In this document: positions 1 to 13,400 of the stretch, one piece after another
Layout of the letters: each line of letters begins with the position of its first letter
How positions within the stretch are numbered: the stretch's first letter is position 1
NCBI GenBank assembly: GCA_964023205.1
Contig: OZ026845.1
Location: 2,862,001-2,926,000, forward strand
Direction of reading: 5' to 3'
Origin: Lutraria lutraria
Lineage: Eukaryota; Mollusca; Bivalvia; Venerida; Mactridae
Length of the DNA: 64,000 nt
Position numbers and translations under genes: made by a program
The notes under the pieces: generated by a model
The model's input: only the letters and a program-made list of their open reading frames with translations
The model's database searches: none
Told to the model about the DNA's origin: nothing

Positions 1-1441
1 ACAGGAAATACTGAACTTATAAAGACTTGTTCTGCAACATGGGTACCAGTTTAACAATTGCATGGCCGATGTAGAAAAACGTAGTACTTTGGTCCCGCAT
101 TTGTGGAAATCCTTTTTTAAATTTGAATTTAAAGGGATGGAAACCAATAATCTAAGTCACTGAAAACATCATCATAGTCAACACAACACTCATGTCAAGC
201 AAACCTGGTCCACTGTGTGTGAGACCATTTACCCCCCCCCCCCCCCTGACCAAGCAAATAAATGTCTAACAGGCAAAGGCCCTGGCCTGACACTGTGGCA
301 TAGAAACAGATAAGCCAATGGTCGAATATGTGATAATACATTTCACTCTTACTCAAGAATTTCAAGAAAGCAATTCAAACAGCTCTCTGTCACTGACAAT
401 ATGGGAGAGTGGATTAATTCGCAATCAGAGAAGTATTGATCCAAGCTGAACGTTAAGGATAAATCAATTAACTAATATGACATTATAAGCCTTGCAGGAT
501 TATCTAACATATGTAAGCCTTTCTCAAAGACTGGCTAGGACACAACATGAAAAAAGAGAACTTCAGTAAAAATGTTACACCTGTTTTCAGTAATAGTTCC
601 ACTGAAAGTTAACCTAATCAGTTTACCAGTATGTTACTGTCAACTTATATGTATGAATGATCAGCTGTAGATGACGAAATAGCCTCAGACACTGTATCTT
701 AAACAAAACTGTCTCATATGTTAACACCCTATTTAACGCCCCAAACCCTAATTAATTAATGTCCCTCCCCTAATTTTGAAATAAATGCATACATGTATAT
801 ATCCATAATCAGAATATCACAAAATTAAAAATAAAAACATATGCAGACCATCAATATGTAAGGCTCCTGTGGGCATTAAATTGGGTGTTTAAGGTAAAAT
901 GTACTCTGTACAGGGTTAAAGCTAGTGTTGTAAAATCGGACTTGAAAGAGAATCGATTATCAGATCGAATCGGAAAGGGTGTTTGCGATTCACAATCGAA
1001 AAATAATCGACAGCAAAAATTTGTATCCTTTGACAAACTTATTTGGTTATTACTTGTTTGTCATACAATATATAGTAATTAAAATCTGTAACACAAAATA
1101 CTTCTAGACTGATGACCTGAACTTCTCTGGACAAGGGAAAATTTCACTCAAATTTTCTCAAATAACAGTGACCACCCTTGTTTAAATACACACAATGCCC
1201 GAAAGTAGTGGAAAGAAGACAGTTGCTCAAATAATGACGGCGGTCTCCCTACTTGTGAAGACATCGATTTAACACCACTAACATCGATAGTTGCCGACCT
1301 CAACTGACAGCAACGATTATTCGATTATAACCAATTATCGTTACATCATTAGTTAAAGCTAATATAAGTAACATCTCTCAATTCAGTCTAAGACTGGAAA
1401 CAAATATTTTAGGCTAACATAATGAGCATTAAGCAGCTTAC

Positions 1442-4400
1442 CTGTTTATGCATTTCGACATTGAGCCCATATGACATTTCATAGTACTGAAAACAAAGAG
1501 AGAAAAAACAAGTTAAACAGAATCAATAATAATTATCTAGACAACATAATATTTGATGTCAATTAATGTAATGTAACAAAAATTCTGCCAACAATATAAA
1601 TACCGACCAATAGATTCTACTATTTTGGCAAATTGTGTTTTGTGTCTGTGGTCAGAAGTATTTCACAACCTGACATCCCTTAGCTTTTGAAAATAGAACA
1701 ACTTAGTGTTTAGGTTGGGATCAAGAAGAGTCCATTCTGGAAAAATAGGGAGACCATTAAATGTGAACAAACTGTTAAGGAGGAAAGTATGTAATCACTA
1801 TACATGATACTTAATGCTTGACAAGCTCATCCCAGAATGATTCTCGCAGGAAAATTACTTATAACTGCTTTTTTTGTCAGACGCCAAACAATGCTATCCT
1901 ACACAGAAAATCATCATTAGTTGTAAAATGACAAGTAGCACTGATTACTCACACGCAACGTGCAATAACCTCTTAAAATAAGACTGATAATACATTATAC
2001 AGACACACAACACGCAAACAGTGAAAAGTAGCATAAACTACACAAAAACTCCATACAGTGACCATCTTGTAATACTAGTATTGACACCACTTATCTAATT
2101 AACATTCCTCCAAGTATTCCCCTTCATGGAGTCAACTCAAACTGGCTCCTGATTTACTCAAAAACAAACAGATCTTACTTTTTCCATCATATGGTAATTT
2201 TTTTGTTCACATTTTTTTCATTTTGTAAGTCCTACATCTACAATCTAAACAAAAAAATTTCAAACTTTGACCCTGTTGATTAATTTCAATAAAGAATCAG
2301 CATTCTTACAAGTACTTTGGTTTCAATGGTAAAAACTTACACTCAAACCAGTGAACAATGGCTACTCTAGCTAAAGAAAATATATGACCTTAATTGGCAG
2401 GTTGCCTCTATTTAGAGGTCATTTTGTTCTAATAATCAATGAGTTTTTAAAAGAATGTTCTTTATTTACAGGGTGACATTTAATCGGAGATGGCTGCTTA
2501 CACAGGTTTAACTGTATTTCATACCTGTCTACCCAGTGGGTAAGGCTACACCACAAACAGTTTATAAAGGCTGGCCTAACTGACGGCTTTTGTGGTGTGC
2601 GTGTTCAAGATTCAATTATGCAAAACTGTTGTAAGTGAATGATGTCATCTGATTATATTGTTTCAAGTTAACTTTTATCTAGTCTGAGCTTTCTTCCAGT
2701 TACACATGTAAACAACAACTCCATGACCGCAGAATCCTTGTCAACATAATACTCAGACAAAAAAACACATGTCCCGACAATAAAAAACATCATGTTACGC
2801 AAACATTACATGCGAAGATTTCACATGCTCTCAGTTAAAAGGAATTTTAAATGTTTTCGATTCATGTGATGAATTCACAGTCTAGATGCATGTGTTTGGG
2901 CAATTAGCTTAAAATTCTATTAATTCACAAACAGGGAAATTAGCCTAATCATATGGCAGCAATGTGGGCTAAAGATGAAAAATTTAATGGCTAGAAAACC
3001 GATCCAGCTTAGTCCGGATTTTCCGTGGTTGCATAAACATGCAACACATTATAATCATTTCGTGTAAAACATTGATAAAGACCAAAGAAAGGAATGATTA
3101 TATGCTTGCTTAACGCCCGAGATTTCTACCTCCCGTCTGAAGAGTGTTTGAAATACAAATTGTTTGGAAACCAAACAAAGATAACATTCCACTTGAGAAA
3201 AGCTTTCTTGCCTTGTCCTAGGTGTCAAATATTAACATCTCTAACAAAATATATGTTAAACAACATAAACTGGCCATGTTATATCAGGACAAGGTAATGT
3301 ATTTAGATAGATTAACAAACAGCCATGTACATTTCTGTATCAGCTAAAACAGTTGAAAATTGAATTTTATCTTTTATCAATTTTTACAGAAATCTGATGT
3401 TGGTGTGACGTTAAACCTCAGTGAAAGAAAAAGAATAATGAAGGTCAAGGAGAGAATCTTAATACTAGTATGGACAGGAGACAAGGTATGGGTTGCAGTA
3501 TCTTATTTACCCCTCATGCTCAAAATATGATTGAAATATTTTCCTACATTGATTCATTAAATTCTGAAACAGAGCAGCTTTTAGAGGGCAATGAAAGATG
3601 GCAGTGCATCAGGAATTGACTCACTAAGTCCTCAGTGTTAGCTTAAAATACTATTTTCTTATGATCTCTATGAAATCTTTTCTTCAATGACTTCTCATCA
3701 AAAGCAGCCAAGAATTTAAAAAGTATGAGGGGTTGCCAAACTGTATGATCATTTATTCGTCTTTATCCATCAAAAAAACTCAGATATTCCTGAAGAAAAT
3801 TATAAATAATGATTTATCACACGCTAAACTCCTGTCAGCTTTAATGATGGTTTAGTGATAATCAGTCTGTCTTGCAAATTAAGCTACCTATCAAACAGTT
3901 CCATTTTGTCATGATCGTAATTGGACAATTACCTTGACTGCTCGTTATGACAACATCAAGAAAATACTTGAGATCTTGTTTGGTTAGCTCATTCAGTTCG
4001 AAACCTAGATGAACAATAGGCCACACTTTGACTGACCAAATGGCTGCAGAAAGCATTTATTCCTTCTTCCAGCTCATGAATCATTTGGGAAAGTTGGCAC
4101 TTACCGGTACCTGAGAGAATCGGGGAGATCCACATATGACATAACCAAAGTCAATAAAAAAAAAACTTCGAACAAAACTTGTCCACGAAAAATACAAATA
4201 TTGACTGTCATTGTACAAGATGTAATCAGTACATCTGGTATTAACTATAAATAATATCACACTAACATCCATGGACACTTGGTGACTTTTCTAGCTTTAA
4301 TTAATAGAGGATAAAGACCCCAGGTGTTAACATGGGTAGAACTAGCGACCTTTAGTAAGCTAGCTGGACAATTTTCTCACACCTAGGAGGGATAAAACAC

Positions 4401-7400
4401 ACAGCAGTGAAGGTCTTCTGGGTTACTAGTTAGAGAACTCAATCATGGAGTCCTCGCATTCACAACCAATCAACTTGTTCATGACCTGACTAGAACACCG
4501 TCATACACACCAACAAACAAGTCACGTATGTTCATGACGTTGTTTTACACAAACACTATTTGCCAAAAAAACCTGAACAACATGAGGACACTTGTTCTTT
4601 ATCTGAACCCAAACTTACGTAACAATCATAGGTAGGCAGTAACACTAACCACAAATTAACTAATTAATTAGCAAGCCATGGTCTGATGATTACATTTGAC
4701 AGACAAGTCATACACTGTATGAGTTCAGTAAGCAAGCCATTGAAATCTTGACAAGTTGGGCAAACAGTCAATTATGCTTTAACGAACAATTGTGTTAAAG
4801 GGAATGATTAACAAACAAGGACTTACCATGATATCATGGATTTATAACCTGACACTTCATCTAAAATTATCAATCTTATACACACGCCTCTTAATTTTTA
4901 TTACTGCTGGTTCAAATATTTGAATATTTTAGAACTTAGAGCTTACACTCTCCAATATATGGATTAATAAGGGTATATTTTCATCTTTTAAAACAACTGA
5001 TTGCACGAGTTACACGGATTGGAACATAAATGTAGCGCCAATGAAGCAGGGCACTTGCCTTGGCAATTCAAATGAAACATGGCATTTGATTGGACTATGC
5101 TTAAGAAACAGATCATTGGATTGGACCATGCACATGAAACAGATCATTGGATTGGACTTTGTTAAAGAAACAGACAATTTGATTGGACCATGCCAATGAA
5201 AAAGACTATTTGATGAGACTGTGCCAATGATACAGATCGTTTGATTGGACTTCCAGGCCTCTTTCTGCCTATTTTGGGAAAAGTATCTTGGAAAATTGGG
5301 AATTTTTGAGTCGCAAAGTTCACCAGATATTGGGAACATATGTTCTCGACAAAAAGGTATATTGTTAGGTAAAGTTATGTCTAAAACGATGGATGTATTG
5401 ATATAATGTTGATTTATTTGAGTTTTATGTTGATAACTAATAAAATTAACTAAATTAGTAACTGCATGTAGTTCTTTGTTATTCTTGAATCCATTGCACA
5501 GCCAAACATAGTCCCTTTGATACTTTGTGAAGATTATTCATGCTTTGGATTGGGAATTTATGAAATTGGGAAAAAATACCTGTAGTTTGCATTGGGAATG
5601 GGTCAGACAGTCTGACCCGTGAGATAGGTAGAAAAAGGACTGACTTCATAAATTTAACAGGGTAATGACTGGAATAATTTGGTTGGCCTGTTCTTGTGAA
5701 CACAGACACAGACTACAACAGTGAAAACCCGCCTCCGTGGTCAAGTGGTTAAGGTCACTGACTTCAAATCACTGTAACCTCTCACTGATAGAGGGTTGTG
5801 GTTCAAGCCCCGCTACCAACCATGTCTCTTTATGTGAGAAAGTAGGCAGTTGCTTACTGAGGGAGGGAGTTCTTCCCAGGAAAGATGATTTGGCTTTACG
5901 CCCCTTTTCAACAGTCAGAGTCATATGAGGCAAACAAACAAACAAACAAAGCAACAGTAAAATGGGTTAATAAAGAACTGAAGTCCAATTCAACAAGGTA
6001 AGACAATCATCATGATGTTATTAAGTTCTTAAAGTACATGCAAAATGTAGAGATCAAAGAAGATCAATACTGTCTTGTGAAACATCATAAATTTATAATA
6101 TGCAAGTCACTGAAAGCTTGATCAAGAGACTTTGAGGTACGCCACATAATAATCGCATGCTATTTGTATGTAAACTCAAGTTAATTATAAAACCAACATA
6201 TTTGTGATTAATACACATGACAGTACATCAGTCAGACATGTTTTCATGTGAACGTGGTGAAACACACTGTACTGCACAAGTTTTACACAAAATTAAGAGT
6301 CCACATCAAGAAAGTGAATAAAAATTCTAATCTGATCACGGGAGAAAAACTGCCATTCAAACACAAAAGCTTGAACCACAAAGGGAGTCTTTTTTGATAC
6401 CCGATACTCCAGCATACTCTACACAGGTCAGAATGTTTAAATAAATATTTATAGCGGTATGAGTCATATATTTCACACTCGAGTAGACGTGTCATTTGAA
6501 TAGAGGGGGGGGGACACTTGAGAGACGGTTCAGATTTTAACAATGAATGTATTTTGGAGTGCATGGCTAGCTATAATACGCAAGTAATAAAGAATACTCA
6601 CATCACATGTGGCTTTAAATGTTCTAGCAGTAAATTACGGCTTACACAGAGGAACTTTCCTACTATCTGACTGATCTAACTTACTTTCACATTTAAATTG
6701 TTAGCAGTTATGGCATAATTAAAATGAAATGTTTAAATCGGTTTTTGGCGTTGTGTTGACTTGATAAGAAAATAACTGTGATTGAAACACAAAAAAGGCT
6801 GGATATACTGACACAGTCTCATTGTACCATAGTCCCGAGAAAACCAAAACTTGGTTATTAAAATTGATTTATAAATCAAGTTCATTCATGTATATAACCA
6901 GTTCAATATTGATTTCATCACAGCACTAACCTAAGATAATTTTTTTTCTATAGTGGCTTTCCTATTTAGGAAAGCCACTATAGAAAAAAAATTATCAAGT
7001 TTTACAGGCCATAAGAAGCCAAGTAATATAGGAACCTTAGCTAGGCCCGAATAGAATCAGGGCTTTTTTCCTTCTATAGCAGGGGCCTTCCCCTCAAGAA
7101 TTTTTTTTAAAATCATGCAGTCTTCCCCTAAAATTCAAATTAGATCAAGTTTTATCTTCCCCTTTTGCAAAAAGTATGCATTATTTTTCCCCAAATTTAA
7201 AGAAAAGGCCCCTTCCCCTACTGGTGAAAAAAGCCCAGAGAATGCAGTACTACCAGTCTACAGGAAGTGGATTCAAAATCCAGGGCAAGGCTCATCTGTA
7301 AAAGTTGGGACTGATGATATCTTTGTGGACTTAACACTTTGGGCAAGGACATGAGTCGACTGCGTGGGGGCCAAAATCATCAGAGACTACAAAGGGCCAG

Positions 7401-10400
7401 GGATATGAGAAGCAGCGTAAGGCCAGGGGATATTAGGGACTGCATAAGGCCAGGGTAAATGGGTTTTTGTGCGTTTAATAAGGAACAAGACGGCAAACTC
7501 TGGAGAAAATGTCAGTCTCAAATGTTAGGTTTCACCAAAAGATGCTCGCCTTTCTGATATGATGAATTTCCTAGTCTCCTGAACAGTAATTCATTTTAGT
7601 TGTTGAAATATATTTTGTCAATGCATACAGGAATTTCACCAATGTATAAATTTTAAGCCTCGTCTGTAAAAAATCATCCCCGAAAGACGTACTTCTGGAA
7701 ATTTGATTTATCTTTTAATGAAAGCTCTTTTGTTATAGTTGCACACCCAGGCCAAAAGACTGTTAACTTTGTTTGCAGTAACCCCTTTTCAGTGGGTAGT
7801 GGGTAGGTAGGAAATTTCATTATTTTTACTATCTATCTTAACATTGAACCTAAAATACATTATCGAAAAATAAGAGGCCAAACAAGAGGCGTGTTTAGTG
7901 TGAAGGTAGCATTACCGCAAACTAAATATTTTTTAAGGATGGCTCTATCATTTTTCTTTTTTTTTTGACAAAGCATGACCACAAACAATACACAAAGAGA
8001 AAGCACATTTCTCGCTCATCACGACTGCTTCAATTCATTATTTATTCTCAGACGAAAGATCAATACAAGTAGAACGACACTCTGACAAAGTCTGAATGTC
8101 AATGCAATAGGAGATTCTCAATCATTACAGAGAAGAAACTTTTATGCGAAAGAAAGGTCATTAGGTTAACACCTCGATTTCTACAGCCAATCACAGCTGA
8201 AGACAATAACTGACATTGCCTCAGTTCACTGATCTACAGGCTGTTCTGGAATAGATTTAAAAGTTGGAACAGGTTCTGAGTGATCGAGATTTTAAGCAAA
8301 AACTATTGACAGGGCTGCTTGATTCACTGTCCCAGTATAATACAAATGACACAATGAATACAAGGAAGAATGGCGCGCAGCATAAAAAATCACCCAACAT
8401 TTTTACTATTTCAACAAAAGTCAGTGTATATAAATGCACACAAGCTACTTTCTATAATGGCAAGCCAAAAAGAATAATGAATGAGTTATGGGAAACTACA
8501 GCCAAGGCCTGTAAGCAGGAAATACTTTTCCAATAAGCTGACAAGACAGGAAAATGGGTGAAGAATAGTATTACCATTCACGAAAATTCTAGTAAGAGAT
8601 CAGTATGTAAGTAAACTAGACTGCAAGAGAAAATTGGTTAGCAACTGTTGAAGAATGTAATTCAGTGTTTTTCCCCATTAGGGAGAAGGCAGTTGGCCCT
8701 TAGAAAGGGAAAACTAGCATGATGCTGGGAAAAAAGTTGAACAATAACATGACAAAGCATACATATATCCTCCTTAAATTTAATACTAATAGGTTATACA
8801 TGTAACCTCAATGGCTACAGACAAAGATCTATCCTACAGGTTAATTTGAAGATCTTTTTTACCAGTTTTAAAGAAAAATGAAATTCTTCTGAAGGATAAT
8901 TTTTTATGAATTACAAAAAAATACAAACTTTTCAAACTGGGAAATGGGGCCGAATTTTGGCCCCAAAATAAGTGTTCGAACAATTTTTTTAAAGCACTAG
9001 CCCGAACTAAATGTGGTCTATTGAAAATAGACAATTTACCACTATTTACCACCGAATATACAATTTCAAGAAACTTTACAAGCCCGAATAGAAATTTACT
9101 AGCCCTGGGCTGTGGGCTAGCAGTCATCGAATTAGTGGGTTGTCCCCCTGCCCAAACAGATTTTTTCCTTATTTAAGTCTTTTGGGGAACAACCTAGTTT
9201 TAGAAGGTTTTCTTCATTAAGTATATAGTCGGGCAACCTGTCACAAAATATTAATTCATAGACTGGGCTAGTGGGTTAGTGTGAACAGTGACGACTGCAA
9301 ATTAGTCCCCCCCCCCCAAAACAAAAAAAAGTGCGTATCAGGGTCACTGAAAAATAAGATGAAAAGCGAGACAACAGACTGGTTCAAAAAGGTAAAACAC
9401 AATAATAAACAAGAGTGCCAAAATACGTCCATTTAAATTCATTTTTCAATGCATCAAGGGGCATAACTCGGAAGTACCTAGGCCGATTGGGCTGGTTATC
9501 GAACTAGACTGAGATCTCACGGCCATAACCTGTTTCTGTTAAGTTTGGTGAGGATCCGAAAAAAAAATGGGCGTATTAAAATTCATGAGCGGTCAAATTT
9601 ACTAATAGTGAGAAATTAGGTGTACACTAGTTTAGATCTGATAATAGGGGCAATGTGAAGTAACAACTGTAATCAAACTATGAACAAGGTTAGCAGAAGA
9701 GTCGGGCATCATGTAGTATGGTTACAGCTTTTCCTAGTACTAACTGATAATTGGTGATAACACATGATTTATCATGTAGATAAAGCAGTAATATTAGGCC
9801 ACTGTGCAACAAATTAGGCTTGAAGTATGGTGATAAAGAGTCAGGTTCATTCAGAAGGCTCACTGTATCTACAAGCAGATGAGCCATCACAGCTGTATCA
9901 AATGAACCTTTAATGCTTTCCAGTAATTTGAACTTTACAAAACAGCCAATGTATGTAACATTTAGAGACAAAGAATACTTACTACAGTCAGACATATTAT
10001 TAACAAACACCATTCCAAGGGAGAGAAATTTTGACCGTTTTGCAGAACTAACATTTAAATGTAAAATCGTCTGCTACATCAATAGATGCAGGTTTCGTTG
10101 TAAGCATGTCAATATCAGAATTGACCAGGTCAGAAATCAATTCTGGTTACAAGTGATCAATACTGATCAATTCCAGACAAAAGCAAGCACACAAGTGTTT
10201 GTTCTGTAAACCCAGGTGCCAGCCACTCTAACACACGTTCTAACACTGTGTAACTAAATGACAATTTGATGACAAAAAATCACAAATAAATAGATCTAAA
10301 TAGGTCGAGCAGGCTTTGTTTTAAGTTTATCATATTAAAATGAATGCAATGAAGACACAATTTTGACAAATTAGGACTAATTATAACATTAGTACCACAA

Positions 10401-13400
10401 ATGACAATTGGAATTGTTTTCATTCAAACAAAACAAACTCTAATATTGGGATAAGGCCAACATTTGTCAATGAGAAGACCCCCCCCCCACCCTACCTAAA
10501 ATAGTAAAAACCTGCTGTCATAATTTTATAGGGCAGGTTGATACATACCATCACATAATGCCGCTGCATCTCTGTTTTCTCCTGTGCCAACTTTTCACAC
10601 TCCATTTTCAGACTGAAATATCAAAATTCAAATAAGAGTTGGACTGGATAATGTGATTGAAAACATATTTTCCGACATAACGACAAGGTAGAATGGCACA
10701 AGGGTGTCATAACAACCAGACTGATTCATTGTCGACTACATATAGTAGTCTTTTAATATGGATAAAAGCTAGTTGATCAAATCATATTTATTTTTCCGAG
10801 CAACTAAAAGCTTCCATGTTTGCCAAACTGAATATTTTGCTTTAGTTTAATTATATAAAATCAATATAAGAATTACACATATTATAATACCAAACACAAA
10901 TTAAAAACAAATTAAATTGTAATTATAATATCAATATATCAATCGTTGAGATGGGAGTAGGCGGTGCGAGGAGTCGGACCACTACTACCTGTAAATTGAA
11001 CAAATTCCCAGACCTAGCTTGACAAAAGACTTATGAGAAAGTCATTTTACCTTTCTAGATGTGAATTATTTAACGCAAGACATGATGAAACATGTGTATA
11101 ATATTTAGTACAGAGATGTTGTTAAAAGTTGTAAGTATAAAGTACATCTCATTATACAAATATAGACAATTGTTGTACCGATATGTATACCAACACAGAA
11201 AATAGAACATCATATGCTTCAACTTTCTTATTTTAGTTATTACACAGTCAAGGAAAACCAGGCATTATTTCGGAAGTAAAGCCACAATACTCAGTTTCTT
11301 GTGACGTTATGATGCAATATTAAAATCACTTATGAATAGGCTGGAAGTAGAGTTTCCTGGAGTTTCAAGTGCCCTAACACTTCAAGTGCTGAAAAACCAT
11401 CAACTCTTAACCAGCCAACTTAAATTCAACACCAAAATTAAAATGATAATAAAAAACTTATACCTAAAGCCAGATAATCTCCAGTAGTCCTACATAAAAA
11501 CACTATTATATCGGATAATTACTGTTAATCAGGCAGCCACATTGCAAAAATTAGGAATCATGCCAAGAATGTATTATGAGCTAATGCACTTAAGCGTAAC
11601 AATTAATGAAGATGAAAAAAAATCAACCTTAACTATACAGATGTTTCTTGTGAAGAGAATTCCATAAATTTTCTACCACAAATATGTGAACTGGGGCATA
11701 GGTACATTATCTATTACAGATCCAATGATTATCTGTACTCAAGTTAGGGTCTCTTTCATTCACAAAATATAATTCAAAGATATCTACAAAATCATTCTGG
11801 TTATAATCTCCCTATGGAAAAAATTCAAGATTATAAACAGTTAGCTAGCATTATCAAGTCTTGTGAACATTAAAACACTAATCTGCTTCTTCAGAGGCTA
11901 TGAAACAATGTTGTGTAATTAGCCACTCTCGTTTAAAATGCAGTTCCAGCAACTGAGCCATCAATTATCTGCTAATTGAAATGTATAAGAAACTGGGTTT
12001 CTCTGTCATTTTCTTGTGTTTTTTATTCTACTTTGCATATATACAGCCTAGATGATGGGTCTCTTTAGATATATTTTACTTGCCACAGCCAAGAAATGAA
12101 AATATAAGTTCACTGGGACAAGAATGATAAGGAATCTCTTCATGTACAGAGTTTTTTTTTATTATATTGTTGTGGCCTGTACAGGGCACCTTCCTGTATG
12201 AAATCATCCAATTTCCCCCAAATTTCCAATTAATGAACTCCTTCAAAGTTCATTCCAACCCAAAAGAGGTTTCAACCCGATATTTCATCCCCATATAAAG
12301 GGCTATGTTGCCTTCCGCAAAACAAAGAAAAACCCTGATGTAAGTATTAATTTATGGCACAGTCTGACACAGTAATGTTTTTTATAACGAATGATTTGCA
12401 TAATGCACTGTAATACTGTATTATTAGTCAATAAATAAACAAATTCCAGAGAACATAATAACATTTACAGCATTTCAGTAACTATACAGTCATGTGACCT
12501 AACATCAGGGCAATGTGTTTTATTGTCTGAATGTCAAGGTCATTAAACCAGTATAGGAATGGAGTATATAAATACTATTGGTTAACAAACCATGTGAAGG
12601 CATTGACCTTTCAACAGCCATTCTTAGGCATAATACCTGCGTATATAATTATTCTAAACCATGTCATTACATTTATAAGGTTCATTATACTGGTAACAAC
12701 TGTACCGATTTCCTTTGGAATTGGCTTCCTAGACAACCCAGACCTAGTGGCTTATATTGTTGTGAATGCAGTTGGGTTGGATCTCAGGCACTTAACTTAG
12801 CTCTGTATCAACTAGTCATCATATATGTTGCAAGCCTGGGTGAATCAAATGACATCTAAGACATCAAATTCAATCTTCAGTATCTTTGTTAAGATCGTGG
12901 TAAATTAATAGGTCGGTCAGGGTTTAACTCCCTGATGCAGACTAGACAATGGCTAAATGAGATGTGGGGTCAATTTTACTGGACACAATAATTTCTAGCC
13001 ACTGGAAATAACATTGAGTCATTTACCTACCTTGTTGATTACCTAAGGAAAACTGGTAAACAACAGAAATTTGAGAAACATCTTTATTCCTCACACAATA
13101 CCGAAAAATAAACAAACTAACGGCATCCTCAGAGTTGGCAAATGAATAGAGAATGCTTTGTTCAGCATGTTTCAAAATATACTTATCAAGAGGTTAGGGT
13201 GAAAATCTTAGGGGAGTCGACGATGAGGCAGCATCTATAAACTACCAAATACCACACCCCGTCCCATTTATACCTACCTGTGATATTGTGCCTGGAGAAA
13301 GCTAAATTCTTCTTTGACACGGTCACATGACTCTGCCACAGTAAACTTGAACGGTTGACCGGGCTGGTGCTGAGACTGAAAATTGATACAAATTACTGAC

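Noticed and set aside
7115..7354. Plus-strand 79-codon frame
   Set aside because: Mostly the interior of the CAGGG transposon at 7058-7238.
9690..10209. Overlapping open frames of about 100 codons on both strands
   Set aside because: They lie in the TLE intron and show no family similarity or splice logic. Long frames on both strands of the same DNA suggest chance.
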